Under the pieces are notes generated by a model. The model had not been told where the DNA came from and did not search any database. It worked only from the letters and a program-made list of their open reading frames with translations. DNA of 64,000 nucleotides, from NCBI RefSeq assembly GCF_029953285.1, contig NZ_JASAOI010000002.1:186001-250000 (forward strand), written 5' to 3'. This document shows positions 35,125 to 43,796 of this stretch, piece after piece (the stretch's first letter is position 1; the number at the start of each line of letters is the position of its first letter). Source of the stretch: Yinghuangia seranimata. GTDB taxonomy: Bacteria > Actinomycetota > Actinomycetes > Streptomycetales > Streptomycetaceae. The translations under genes were made by a program, and so were the position numbers.

Positions 35125-35906
35125 CGGACGTGCACTTCCCTCACATCGGCCGGGCGGTAGCGCCGATCCCAGCACCACAGCAGCGTCCGGCGCGCACCCC
35201 ATGCCCGCAGGCGGCGCAGGCTGGACTCCACCACCATCCGCTCGGCCCGCGCGATCCGGTCGCTGTGTTCGCGCGCCCGGTTGAGCAGGACGACGTCCTC
35301 GGCCGGTCCTTCCAGCGGAACGCGGGGCGTGCCGCCGCAACGCACGTACAGCGCGGCGGTGATGGCGATGTTGTGGCCGTGGCACAGCACGAACGGCGCG
35401 CGGTAGCGCGGGTGGCGGTGCTCCTTGCGGTAGCGCCCGTACAGCGCGGTGACCCGGACCACGGCCGGGAGCAGGTAGCGCTCGGCGGGCGAAGGGCCTT
35501 CGTCGCGACGCGGGACGCTGCGCCCGCACGCCATCTCAACGCCGCGCGCGAACTGCCCGCGCGCCGCCGCGATCCAGTCGTTCGCGGGAAGGCAGTCGGC
35601 GTCGGTGCGCACGAGCATTTCCGCGCCGTGCTCGATGGCGAACCGGAACCCCGTGTCGGCGGCCGCCCCCGCGCCCGGCTGCTCCTCGTGGAGGACGTGC
35701 ACGGGGTAGGGCGCCGTGGCGGCGAAGCGGTGCACGATGTCGGCGGTCTTGTCTGTCGAGGCGTTGTCGACGACGACGAGCGTGAACGCGGTGTCGGTCT
35801 GGGCGGCCAGCGCGGCGAGGGTGGCGCCGATGCGGGCCTCCTCGTCGAAGGCGGGCACGACGGCCCACAACAGCGCCTGATCCGGCGGAGTAGGCGATGC
35901 GGTCAT
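35121..35906 (-). CDS. Family 2 glycosyltransferase (first of two paralogues)
   Basis: A 261-residue GT-A fold glycosyltransferase: WAVVPAFDEEARIGATL at the N-terminus, VVVDNASTDKT (about 45-55) for nucleotide-sugar binding and the metal-binding RTDADCLP (near 98-105). No membrane helix. It is clearly related to the second GT2 at 37381-38121: they share the order VVPA..E, RIGATL.ALAAQ, PVHVL, DTGFR and RTDADCLP. The pair flanks the ligase gene. It likely adds a sugar to the operon product or to a lipid. ATG at 35906 follows GGAG and lies two bases after the ligase stop. Confidence 0.87.
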   Translation of the reverse strand: MTASPTPPDQALLWAVVPAFDEEARIGATLAALAAQTDTAFTLVVVDNASTDKTADIVHRFAATAPYPVHVLHEEQPGAGAAADTGFRFAIEHGAEMLVRTDADCLPANDWIAAARGQFARGVEMACGRSVPRRDEGPSPAERYLLPAVVRVTALYGRYRKEHRHPRYRAPFVLCHGHNIAITAALYVRCGGTPRVPLEGPAEDVVLLNRAREHSDRIARAERMVVESSLRRLRAWGARRTLLWCWDRRYRPADVREVHVR

Positions 35907-35908
35907 CC

Positions 35909-37381
35909 TCAACTCCCCTCCGCGAGCCGCTGGGCGGCGAGGCGTGCCGTCGCGGCGCGGTCGGGCTTGCGCGAGCGGCCCGACAGTGGGACGTCGGCCA
36001 GCACCACCGCGTCCGGACGGGCGGATCCCATGCGTGCGAGCGGCCCGGCGAGCGCGGCCCGTACGTCGCGGCCGTGGGCGGCCCGGGTCGGCTGGACGAC
36101 GGCCACGAGGCGTTCGTCGCCGTCGGCCGCCGGAACGCCGACCAGCAGGGCCAGTTCGACGCCCGGCACGTGCAGACCCGGCTCGTACAGTCCGGGGTAG
36201 ATGTTCTCCGCCCGCCGCAGCACCATGTCCTTGCAGCGCCCTTCGAGGACGATCCGGCCGCCGTCGAGGCGCGCCCGGTCGCCGGTGGCGATCCACGGTT
36301 CTGACGCCTCGCCGAGGTAGCGGTCGCGGGCGGCCGGGCCGGACAGCAGGAGCTGGCCGGACGCGTCGGTCTTGGCCTCCACCCCGGGCAGGGGAACGCC
36401 GACCAGGTCGCCGTCCGCGGTGAACGCGGCCTTGTCCGCCTGTTCGACCGCGGCGGCGGGGAACAGCTCGGTCAACGCGTAGACGCCCCAGGCCTCGTCG
36501 GCTCCTGCCCGCTTGACGCGCGTGAGCAGGTCCGCGCTCGCCGGGGCCGACCCCGTCCACACCCGTCCCGTGAACCGGGCGCCCTCGGCCAACGCCGAGC
36601 GGAGCTGAGGTGGCGTCAGATAGGTGGCCTGCGGGCCGAGTCGGCGCAGCTGACGGGCCAGCACGCGTGCGGATCGGGCGGGCAGCGCGACCGGCGCGCC
36701 CGCGGCGAGCGACGGCAGGAGGACGAAGAACGTGCCGCCGAGGACGGGCCGCCCCGCCTCGGGCCGGACCATCCCGGCCACCGTGGCCATGCCCGCGGCC
36801 AGCGAGGACCGCGTGTGGACCACCGCGCGGGGCCGCGTGGTGGTGCCCGAGGTGAACACGACGACCGCGTCGCCGTCTTCGTCCGCCGGCGGCGGCACGA
36901 ACGCCGTCCGGACGTCCGCGTCGACGGCGGGGGCGCAGCCCGGCAGCCGGCGTCCGATCGTGGCGACCGGCCCCAGCTCCGCGAGGTCCGGCAGCGCCAG
37001 CCGGGCCCGGCGGGCGAGGGGACGCGCCCACCCGGCGACGGCCTGGGCGGCCGCGTCGGCGAGGACGAGGTCCGGAGGGGCCGCCGTGAGCCGTGCGCGC
37101 AGCACGTCCGGGCCCGCGCCGGGGTCGAGCACGGCGGCCCGCGCCCCGATCCGGTACAGCGCGAGCATGACCGCCAGCGCGCGAGGGCCGGGCCGCACCG
37201 CGACGCCGACGGTGCCGCCGCGCCGTACGCCCCGCGCGTGCAGGGCGGCGGCGTAGTGGTCGGCCAGGTCCGCGAGATCCCCGCAGGTGGCCTTTGTTCG
37301 TACGGCGCCGGTCCGGGTGGTGCCGAGGACCGCGGGCCGGTCGGCGCCGGCGCGCAGGTCGTGGGCGAGTCGGTCGAGCAT
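35909..37381 (-). CDS. Adenylate-forming ligase (acyl-CoA synthetase/OleC-like)
   Basis: A 490-residue ANL-superfamily enzyme: phosphate loop VVFTSGTTTRPRAVVH (about 174-189), YALTE for ATP, GDRARLDGGRIVLEGRCKDM with the ribose-binding Asp and hinge, and a C-terminal lysine in SGRSRKPDR. It activates a carboxylate as an acyl-adenylate. Next to an OleA-like ketosynthase and an OleD-like reductase, the attractive reading is OleC-type beta-lactone synthetase, which activates a 3-hydroxy acid and closes the lactone. It could instead be an ordinary fatty acyl-AMP/CoA ligase that primes the ketosynthase. The start ATG shares one base with the stop of the upstream gene (TGATG). Confidence 0.82.
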   Translation of the reverse strand: MLDRLAHDLRAGADRPAVLGTTRTGAVRTKATCGDLADLADHYAAALHARGVRRGGTVGVAVRPGPRALAVMLALYRIGARAAVLDPGAGPDVLRARLTAAPPDLVLADAAAQAVAGWARPLARRARLALPDLAELGPVATIGRRLPGCAPAVDADVRTAFVPPPADEDGDAVVVFTSGTTTRPRAVVHTRSSLAAGMATVAGMVRPEAGRPVLGGTFFVLLPSLAAGAPVALPARSARVLARQLRRLGPQATYLTPPQLRSALAEGARFTGRVWTGSAPASADLLTRVKRAGADEAWGVYALTELFPAAAVEQADKAAFTADGDLVGVPLPGVEAKTDASGQLLLSGPAARDRYLGEASEPWIATGDRARLDGGRIVLEGRCKDMVLRRAENIYPGLYEPGLHVPGVELALLVGVPAADGDERLVAVVQPTRAAHGRDVRAALAGPLARMGSARPDAVVLADVPLSGRSRKPDRAATARLAAQRLAEGS

Positions 37382-38121
37382 CAGCGAGGGTCCTCCCCGT
37401 GGCGGCCGGGCCCCTTGTCCAGGTACCAGCGGGCGGTGCCGACGAGCCCGTAGGCGCGCAGCCGCCGGGTGGAGTTCTCCACGACCATGCCGCGGGCGTG
37501 GACGACCGCGGTGGTGTGGCGGCGCACCTGGTTCAGGAACAGCCGGTCGGTGGGGGAGGGGCGGCGCGGCATCCCGCCGACCGCCTCGTACAGCGAGGCG
37601 GTGATCGCCATGTTGTTGCCCGCGTGCATGCGGTACGGGCTGAGGTAGCCGTGCCGGCGCCGGTGGGCGGGGCGGACCCGTCCGAACAACGCGGCGACGC
37701 GCACCAGCGAGCGGAACGCCGCGCGCCCGAGCGGTCCGTGCTCGTCGCGGCGGGCGTCGATCCGCCCGCACGCCAGGCCCGCCCCGCGCAGCAGGGCGTC
37801 GCGTGCCGCGGCCGTCCAGCCGGGATGCGGCAGGCAGTCCGCGTCGGTACGGGCCAGCAGGGTCGCGCCGTTGGCGATCGCGTACCGGAAACCGGTGTCG
37901 ACCGCGCAGCCGACGCCCTTGGCGGGCTCGTCGAGGACGTGCACGGGGAACGGCGCGCAGCGGGCGAAGTCCCGTGCGAGCTCGGCGGTTCCGTCGGTCG
38001 AGGCGTTGTCGACCACCACGAGTGTGAAGTCGCGGTCGCGCTGGGCCGCGAGAGCCTCCAACGTCGCGCCGATACGCCGGACTTCCTGGTACGCGGGCAC
38101 CACCACCCACAGCCCGCTCAC
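37381..38121 (-). CDS. Family 2 glycosyltransferase (second paralogue)
   Basis: A 246-residue soluble GT2 protein with VVVPAYQEVRRIGATLE, VVVDNASTDGT and RTDADCLPHPGW. A further GNNMAITASLYEAVGG corresponds to GHNIAITAALYVRCGG of the other copy and marks the acceptor-side region. The close match in order and motifs to the 35121-35906 protein indicates an old duplication within the operon. GTG at 38121 overlaps the ketosynthase stop by four bases. Confidence 0.87.
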   Translation of the reverse strand: MSGLWVVVPAYQEVRRIGATLEALAAQRDRDFTLVVVDNASTDGTAELARDFARCAPFPVHVLDEPAKGVGCAVDTGFRYAIANGATLLARTDADCLPHPGWTAAARDALLRGAGLACGRIDARRDEHGPLGRAAFRSLVRVAALFGRVRPAHRRRHGYLSPYRMHAGNNMAITASLYEAVGGMPRRPSPTDRLFLNQVRRHTTAVVHARGMVVENSTRRLRAYGLVGTARWYLDKGPGRHGEDPR

Positions 38122-39146
38122 GCCTTCTCCCACACCATCGTCATGATGCTGACGCCGCCGCCCAGGCCCACGAACAGGACCCGGTCGCCCGCGCACAGCC
38201 CCCCGTGGACCCGGTCGAGCTGGACGCCCAGCGACGCGCTCGCCGTGTTGCCCAGCTCCGGGACGGTGACGACGAGCCGGTCGCGCGGGACGCCGGTCAG
38301 CTCCACGAACCGGTCCAGGTACGGGCCGGTGACCTGGTGCACCAGGATGTGCCGGAAGTCGTCCCACTCCATCCCGGTGCGGACCCGCACCCGGTCCAGC
38401 ACCGACGTGCCGATCTTCTCGAACACTTCGCGCAGTTCGCTGCCGCTGCCGTGGAAGTACGTGTGCTCGTCCCCGCGCGGATAGCGCGAACCGCCGCCGA
38501 AGATGCCGCCGACCGACCAGTGCTCCGAGTGCGTCTCGGTGTCGACGTCCAAAATCCCGCCGCGCTGCACCGCTTCCAGCACGACCGCGGCTCCCGCGTC
38601 GCCGAAGGTGTAGCCCGCGAACCCGTCGCGCAGCTGCTCGGGCGTGGAAGGGGCGTGCCGCACGGCCCGGTTCGGGGTCTCGCCCGTGACGACGAGAACC
38701 CGGTGCGCCCGGCCGGCCAGGATCATCGCGCGGGCCACGTCGATGCCGTTGACGAAGCTGTTGCACGCGTTCGTGACATCCAAGGCATGTGCCCGGGAGC
38801 CGAGTTCGTCCTGGACGATGTGGGCCGTCGCCGGTTCGGCGATGTCACGCGTGGCGGACGCGTACACCAACAGGTCGACGTCGCCGGGCACGAGCCCGGC
38901 CCGCTCGAGTGCGGTGCGCGCCGCGCGGACCGCGAGCGTCGACGCGTACTCGTCGTCCGCGGCGACCCGACGCGAGCCGATGCCCGTGACACGCTCAAGC
39001 ATCCGCGCCGGCAACGCGAGCCCGCAGGCCTGGGTTATCTGTTCCTGCAACTGCGCGGAACTCACCGCGCGCTCCGGTAGGGCGGAGGCCACCGCCGTAA
39101 TCCCCGCCCGCGGCACCGAGCCGCGAACAGCATGGTCTGTGTGCAT
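38118..39146 (-). CDS. Ketoacyl synthase III / OleA-like thiolase-fold enzyme
   Basis: A 342-residue KAS III-fold condensing enzyme with the full Cys-His-Asn set: Cys128 in TNACNSF, His270 in LVHQVTG and Asn300 in ELGNTAS. Residues 102-107 (IAEPAT) place a Glu where OleA proteins have a catalytic glutamate and FabH does not, which favours OleA-type head-to-head Claisen condensation of two acyl chains over fatty-acid initiation. It leads the six-gene operon, where every junction downstream is an overlap or two-base gap. The start at 39146 has a weak ribosome binding site; a slightly later start is possible. Confidence 0.83.
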   Translation of the reverse strand: MHTDHAVRGSVPRAGITAVASALPERAVSSAQLQEQITQACGLALPARMLERVTGIGSRRVAADDEYASTLAVRAARTALERAGLVPGDVDLLVYASATRDIAEPATAHIVQDELGSRAHALDVTNACNSFVNGIDVARAMILAGRAHRVLVVTGETPNRAVRHAPSTPEQLRDGFAGYTFGDAGAAVVLEAVQRGGILDVDTETHSEHWSVGGIFGGGSRYPRGDEHTYFHGSGSELREVFEKIGTSVLDRVRVRTGMEWDDFRHILVHQVTGPYLDRFVELTGVPRDRLVVTVPELGNTASASLGVQLDRVHGGLCAGDRVLFVGLGGGVSIMTMVWEKA

Positions 39147-39288
39147 GCCAGGACGCTACGAGCGCGCCGGGCAGGCCAGCGTGAGCATGGGTACTCAACC
39201 GCCGTGGGTACGCGGCAACCTCAGGACGTAGGGATCATGACGGGTGCCGATGGCGTCCAGTACACGGCTGCGCGACCAGGCAGGAGGA

Positions 39289-39714
39289 TTACGGGGCTGT
39301 CCCTCGCCTGACGGCCGGAGACGGCGGCTGCCGGGTATGCGGCTGTCCGACCCGGCGTCGACGGCCGTCGCCGGGCTCCTGTGGGTCCCGCGCGGCAACC
39401 GCTGAGGCCAGCGCCATGCGGCCGCGCGGGGTGATCCGGTAGAGCCGGCGCCGCGGTCGGCCTTGCGGTGGGCCGGTCTCCCACGCGCCGGCCACCAGCC
39501 CGACGGCTTCGAGCCGGCGCAGCAACGGATACACCGTGCCGTGCGGCCGCCCGGTGGCGGCGCTCAGCGCGAGCCCGTAGGTCTCGTTGACGGCCGCGCA
39601 CGAGGCCAGGACCTCCAACGAGACCCGGCTGAGCCGGTGGTTGGGCGTACGGGTCTCCCCAGGACTGTCCGTCGGGCGCGGTTCGGCTCGACCCTCATTC
39701 TGTGCATCCCCCAT
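39289..39714 (-). CDS. PadR-family regulator
   Basis: A 141-residue protein with a PadR-type winged helix (about 26-100): VSLEVLASCAAVNETYGLAL, then GRPHGTVYPLLRRLEAVGLV and RRLYRITPRGR. The C-terminal 35 residues are Arg/Pro-rich and look disordered; the usual PadR C-terminal dimer helix is short or absent. It is 142 bp upstream of, and on the same strand as, the ketosynthase operon, so it is its most likely regulator. Confidence 0.8.
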   Translation of the reverse strand: MGDAQNEGRAEPRPTDSPGETRTPNHRLSRVSLEVLASCAAVNETYGLALSAATGRPHGTVYPLLRRLEAVGLVAGAWETGPPQGRPRRRLYRITPRGRMALASAVAARDPQEPGDGRRRRVGQPHTRQPPSPAVRRGTAP

Positions 39715-39806
39715 GACCCCACCGTAGCCAACCGATTGCGGCGCGTTCCTGTCCTTTTGGCGATTTGTTCTTGAGGCCGCCCCAGAAGGGCGTTCGCACG
39801 CGCCTC

Positions 39807-39820
39807 GGGCCGAACGGCCC
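39807..39820. promoter_or_regulatory. Stress-island palindrome, copy 1
   Basis: GGGCCGAACGGCCC, a perfect 14-bp palindrome followed by T, 88 bp before the first universal stress protein. The two central bases leave no hairpin loop, so a DNA-binding site is meant. Probably a DosR/OsdR-like box. Confidence 0.7.
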
Positions 39821-39908
39821 TGGTTCGGCCGGCCGGTGGGGGAGGAGCGTCGGAACGCAGGCGGCCGCGCGGTGTGGTCGTGCCGGAGTGCGGGACAGGG
39901 GTGCCGTC

Positions 39909-40865
39909 ATGCCGACCGGATCAGCGGGACGCCGCGCGGTGGCCGTCGGGGTGGAACGCACCAAGGCCGGTCGGCTCGCCGTGCTCTGGGCGGCCGACGA
40001 GGCGGCACGGCGCGGCGTCCCGCTGCGCCTGGTCCGCGCGCTGGGGACGCCCGCCGTCGTACCCCGGGCCCGGTCGGCGTACGCGAAGGCGGAACACCTG
40101 CACGCCGCCGCGGCGTTGGCCTCGACGTACCGCGATCCCGACCTGATCCCACGGGCACACGGCTGGGGCGACGAGTACCGCGAGGCCGCGGCGGCGGCGT
40201 TGGAGGACGCTCGGGCGCTGGCCGTCGGGCGGCAACCCCGCCTGGATGTGGCCGGCACGCTCGAGGACGGTGAGCCGGTCGCGGTGCTGCGGGCGGCCGC
40301 GGAGGACGCCGCGCTCCTGGTGCTCGGCTCACGGCGGCTGTCCTCGGCGGCCGAACTGTCCGCGACCGGGGGGATCGCCGTGCCGGTGCTCGAGCGCGCC
40401 CGGTGCCCCGTGGCGATCGTGCGCGGCGAGGAACACCACGCCGACACAGGGGCGTTCCTCGTGGTCGCCGTCGACGGGACGCCGCTGTCCGGGCCCGCCG
40501 TCCGCTATGCGTTCGAAACAGCCGCCGCACGCGGCGTGCTCCTGGAGGCGGTTCACGTCACCCAGACCTCCGGACACACCGCACGGGAGGACGCCGCTGC
40601 CCGGTTTCGGCTGGCCGAGGCGCTGGAGGAGCGCCTCGCCGCCCATCCGGACGTGGTGGTCCGCCCGCGGGTCGTACACGGACCCGCGGTGCACGCCCTG
40701 GTCGCCGCCTCGCGGCGCGCCCTGGCGCTGGTGGTCGGCTCACGTGGGATGGGCGGCGTCGAGGGAATGGTCCGCGGATCCGTCAGCCACGGTCTGATCC
40801 ACCACGTGACCTGCCCGCTCGTCGTGGTCCCCGGCGGCCCGCCGGGGAGCCGTGCCGTCCGCTGA
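39909..40865 (+). CDS. Universal stress protein, two UspA domains (USP 1)
   Basis: A 318-residue protein of two tandem UspA domains (about 8-145 and 158-305). The second keeps the ATP-binding pattern VVGSRGMGGVEGMVRGSVSHGLI; the first is degenerate there (LVLGSRRLSSAAELSAT), so nucleotide is probably bound by one half only. Two-domain USPs are typical members of dormancy/hypoxia regulons in actinobacteria. ATG at 39909 follows AGGGG. The palindrome at 39807-39820 precedes it. Confidence 0.92.
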   Translation: MPTGSAGRRAVAVGVERTKAGRLAVLWAADEAARRGVPLRLVRALGTPAVVPRARSAYAKAEHLHAAAALASTYRDPDLIPRAHGWGDEYREAAAAALEDARALAVGRQPRLDVAGTLEDGEPVAVLRAAAEDAALLVLGSRRLSSAAELSATGGIAVPVLERARCPVAIVRGEEHHADTGAFLVVAVDGTPLSGPAVRYAFETAAARGVLLEAVHVTQTSGHTAREDAAARFRLAEALEERLAAHPDVVVRPRVVHGPAVHALVAASRRALALVVGSRGMGGVEGMVRGSVSHGLIHHVTCPLVVVPGGPPGSRAVR

Positions 40866-40906
40866 CGGCGCTGCGGGCGGCCGACGGCCAAGGGGCACGC
40901 CCGGCA

Positions 40907-40920
40907 GGGCCGAACGGCTC
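40907..40920. promoter_or_regulatory. Stress-island palindrome, copy 2
   Basis: GGGCCGAACGGCTC then T, one mismatch from the perfect palindrome, 76 bp before the second universal stress protein. Confidence 0.65.
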
Positions 40921-40996
40921 TGACCGGCACATCAGTGAACGCATGAGGATGACAGGGCTGGAAGATCAATCCCTCCCACAGACCGAGGATTTCACC

Positions 40997-41920
40997 ATGC
41001 CCGCTGAAGGTGTCCGCGAGCCGCGCGGTCATGTGCTCGTCGCCGTCGACGGTTCGCAGGCCTCCGACAACGCGGTCGACTGGGCCGCCGACGAGGCCGT
41101 GCTGCGCGGCTCCACGTTGGAGGTGCTGCACGCGTGGGAGTGGAACTTCTATGAGGGCGGCGACTGGTACGACGGCGACCCGGACGGGGAGGCCGCCGAG
41201 ACCGTCCGGACCGCCGCCGAACGGGCGCGCCACCGCAGGCCGGGGCTGACCGTCACCACCACCGTCGAGCCGGGGGTGCCCGAAGACGTCCTGGCGAAGG
41301 CGTCCGAGCGCGCAGGTCTCCTGGTGCTCGGCAGCCGCGGCCGAGGAGGCTTCGCCGGGCTGCTGCTCGGTTCGGTCAGCCGTGCCGTGGCTGCGGCGGG
41401 GCGCGGTCCCGTGCTGGTCGTGCGTTCCGGTATCGAGGGCAGCGGCCAACCACCCTACGACGCCGACTACTTCCGCATCGCCACCCGGCCGGTGGTCGTC
41501 GGGGTCTCCGACGAGTCGTGCCTGCCGGCCGTCGAGGCCGCGTTCGCGGAGGCGTCGGGACGCAAGCAGTCCCTTCGGGCGGTGCACGCCTGGTCGTTCC
41601 CCGACCTGGCCGCGCACGGCGCCACTCCGGCGGGGGCCGGGGCGACGGCGGAGGCCGTCCGCATCTGCCGGCGGAACGGCGAGATCGTGCTGGCCGAGAC
41701 GCTCAACGCCGTCCGCGACCGCTACAAGGACGTCGACGTCCACGAGGAGGTCGTCAACCGCCGCCACGCCCAGGCGATGGTCGAGGCGTCGGACGGCGCC
41801 TCACTCGTCGTCATCGCGACCCGTCACCGCACCGGCTTCGCGGACCGCCACCTCGGACCGGTCACGCACGCGCTGCTGCACCACGCCCACGCGCCCGTTC
41901 TGCTGGTCCCGGTCGCCTGA
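40997..41920 (+). CDS. Universal stress protein, two UspA domains (USP 2)
   Basis: A 307-residue two-domain USP. The first domain opens HVLVAVDGSQASDNAVDWAADEA and has the ATP loop LVLGSRGRGGFAGLLLGSVS; the second (from VVVGVSDESCLPAVEAAF) has a modified loop, IATRHRTGFADRHLGPVTHAL. ATG at 40997 follows GAGGA; two ATGs upstream would add 16-18 residues. It has its own palindrome (40907-40920), so it is probably a separate transcription unit from USP 1. Confidence 0.92.
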   Translation: MPAEGVREPRGHVLVAVDGSQASDNAVDWAADEAVLRGSTLEVLHAWEWNFYEGGDWYDGDPDGEAAETVRTAAERARHRRPGLTVTTTVEPGVPEDVLAKASERAGLLVLGSRGRGGFAGLLLGSVSRAVAAAGRGPVLVVRSGIEGSGQPPYDADYFRIATRPVVVGVSDESCLPAVEAAFAEASGRKQSLRAVHAWSFPDLAAHGATPAGAGATAEAVRICRRNGEIVLAETLNAVRDRYKDVDVHEEVVNRRHAQAMVEASDGASLVVIATRHRTGFADRHLGPVTHALLHHAHAPVLLVPVA

Positions 41921-41940
41921 GAGCTGTGGCCGCGTAGGCG

Positions 41941-42594
41941 TCAGATCAGGGGCTCGGAGCCGCCCTGGTCGAGGCGGAAGGGCGGGTAGACGTCGGTCAT
42001 CAGGGCCGCGTACGCCACGACGCGGATGACCCAGCGGTTGAGGCCCATGGCGAAGTCGAACAGGCCCTTGGGATAGCGGGTGGTGAACAGCAGCGCGACG
42101 CCGGCGATCAGCACCAGCATCGCGAGGAGCCCGGGCCCCTCCCAGAAGCCGGACGTGAACGCGACGATGATGATGTAGTGCGGGATCGCGAGCACCCACC
42201 ACTTGACCAGGACCAGGCCGCGGGACAGCTGCCCGGGCTCGGCGACGTCGAGCTGCGCCGGGTAGTCCGGTTCCTCCTGCAGGCTGAACGGCGGGTACCG
42301 GTCGGTCCCCAGCGCGTTGTAGCCGTAGTAGGACACCCGCCAACTCCACCGCAGGACGCCGAGGTTGTACTCGAACAGCGCCTGTGGATAGCGCTCGGTG
42401 AACAGGATCGCGAAGAACGCGACGATCGTGGCGAGCACGAAGCCGATCCACAGGAACACGAGCACGATGAAGTGCGGGATGAGCAGCAGCCACTTGACCA
42501 GCCACAACCAGCGCGACAGGCCGGGTTCGAGCCGGCCTTCCAGGCGGACGGGACGGGTGGTCGGGAGCGGGGGCGGGACGGCGGTGGTGTCCAT
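41941..42594 (-). CDS. DUF4389 membrane protein
   Basis: A 217-residue membrane protein made of two similar halves. Each has an amphipathic lead-in and a helix hairpin: SRWLWLVKWLLLIPHFIVL and SRGLVLVKWWVLAIPHYIII, then TERYPQALFEYNLGVLRW and TTRYPKGLFDFAMGLNRW, and each ends YPPF. The family is common in actinomycetes and its function is unknown. ATG at 42594 follows AGGAGG. A palindrome copy lies upstream at 42704-42717. It is convergent with USP 2. Confidence 0.85.
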   Translation of the reverse strand: MDTTAVPPPLPTTRPVRLEGRLEPGLSRWLWLVKWLLLIPHFIVLVFLWIGFVLATIVAFFAILFTERYPQALFEYNLGVLRWSWRVSYYGYNALGTDRYPPFSLQEEPDYPAQLDVAEPGQLSRGLVLVKWWVLAIPHYIIIVAFTSGFWEGPGLLAMLVLIAGVALLFTTRYPKGLFDFAMGLNRWVIRVVAYAALMTDVYPPFRLDQGGSEPLI

Positions 42595-42703
42595 GAGCAC
42601 CTCCTGCGAGGGACCGCGCAGCGGGGAGCCCGGAGCGGGACGGTTCACCTGCTCGGGCCAGGGCGCTTGTCTTCAGTGTCCGTCCACACGGGCCCGCCCG
42701 CCA

Positions 42704-42717
42704 GGGCAGCTCGGCCC
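42704..42717. promoter_or_regulatory. Stress-island palindrome, copy 3 (weaker)
   Basis: GGGCAGCTCGGCCC matches the palindrome with two differences, 110 bp before the DUF4389 gene on the minus strand. Confidence 0.45.
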
Positions 42718-42815
42718 GGACGGGTGGAGCCGACGCCTCACGCGCGGGCTGGGCGGTTTCCGCGGCATGCTCCTCGGCTCGGTGGGCCATGGCCTCGCAC
42801 CGGGCCGCGTGCCGC

Positions 42816-43688
42816 TCAGACCACCGGCACGACGAGCAGGGGGCAGCGGGTCCGGTGCAGCAGCGCGTGCATGACCGGGCCGATGTGCGCGCCCGGCCCC
42901 GGCGGCCGCTGGCGGGCCCCGACGACCAGCAGGCCGGCGGCCCCCGAGGCCTCGACCAGCGCGCGGCCCGGGGCGTCCCGCACGACGCTCTCGCGTACGC
43001 GCACACCGGGCTCCTTGCCGCGCAGCGGCTCCAGCACCTCGGCCAGGCGCGCGCGGGCCCTGACGCGCTCGGCCGACACCGCGCCGCGCGCCGCCGCGGA
43101 GAAGCCGACCGACCGCACCGGAACCGACCACGCGTGCAACGCGGTCAACCGTGTGCCGCGCAAGGCCGCCTGACGCAGCGCCGCCTCCACCGCGGGGCGG
43201 CAGGCCGGGCCGGACACACCCACCAGCACCGGCCTCGGCGGCGCGGACGCGGCGGGCAGGCCGGGCGGCACGATCAGCACCGGGCAGCGCGACCGGGCCA
43301 CGTGCGACGCCCCGACGGACCGGAGCACCGCGCCCGCCAGCGCCCCCAGCCCCCGGCTGCCCACCACGACCAAGGCGGCGGTGTCGGACGCGCCCAGCAG
43401 CGCATCGTCCGGCGCGGAGTGGACGACGGTGGTCTCGACGTCCAGCCAGGGCGCCAGCCGCCGGGCGGCCTCCGCCGCCCGGTCGACCAGCGTGTGCGCG
43501 TCGGTGTACGCGGCCGGACCCGAACGGTCGCGGTAGCGCGCCGGATCGACCGCGTGCACGATCTCCAACGGGAGCGCGGCACGCGCGGCCTCCTCCGCGG
43601 CCACGGTGACGGCCTCGGCGGCCGCGGGCGAGTCGTCCACGCCGACCACGACATGGCCGGACAGCCGACGGATCTGACGCTCCATCAT
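42816..43688 (-). CDS. Universal stress protein, two UspA domains (USP 3)
   Basis: A 290-residue two-domain USP. Domain one starts HVVVGVDDSPAAAEAV and has VVVGSRGLGALAGAVLRSVG; domain two starts PVLVGVSGPACRPAVEAAL with LVVGARQRPPGPGAHIGPVMHALL. Both loops deviate from the classical GxxGx9GS motif, the second more. Three ATGs follow AAGGAG; the second (43688, spacing 6) is preferred. It reads opposite to USP 1 and USP 2, and divergent from the DUF6328 gene. Confidence 0.9.
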   Translation of the reverse strand: MMERQIRRLSGHVVVGVDDSPAAAEAVTVAAEEAARAALPLEIVHAVDPARYRDRSGPAAYTDAHTLVDRAAEAARRLAPWLDVETTVVHSAPDDALLGASDTAALVVVGSRGLGALAGAVLRSVGASHVARSRCPVLIVPPGLPAASAPPRPVLVGVSGPACRPAVEAALRQAALRGTRLTALHAWSVPVRSVGFSAAARGAVSAERVRARARLAEVLEPLRGKEPGVRVRESVVRDAPGRALVEASGAAGLLVVGARQRPPGPGAHIGPVMHALLHRTRCPLLVVPVV

Positions 43689-43796
43689 GCTCATCTCCTT
43701 CGCGGCGGCACGGCGGCAGTTCGTGCCGGGGCCGGTGTCGTGCGTGACGTGCGGTGCGGGATGACCCCGTCCGACGTCGAGGCGGACGGGGGCGGC

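Noticed and set aside
39807-39820. Stress palindromes as transcription terminators
   Set aside because: The arms meet with only two bases between them, so no stable loop can form; they lie upstream of genes at similar distances.
43727-43745. A further palindrome copy between USP 3 and the DUF6328 gene
   Set aside because: Only one half (GGGGCCGG) resembles the motif; the other arm does not fit.
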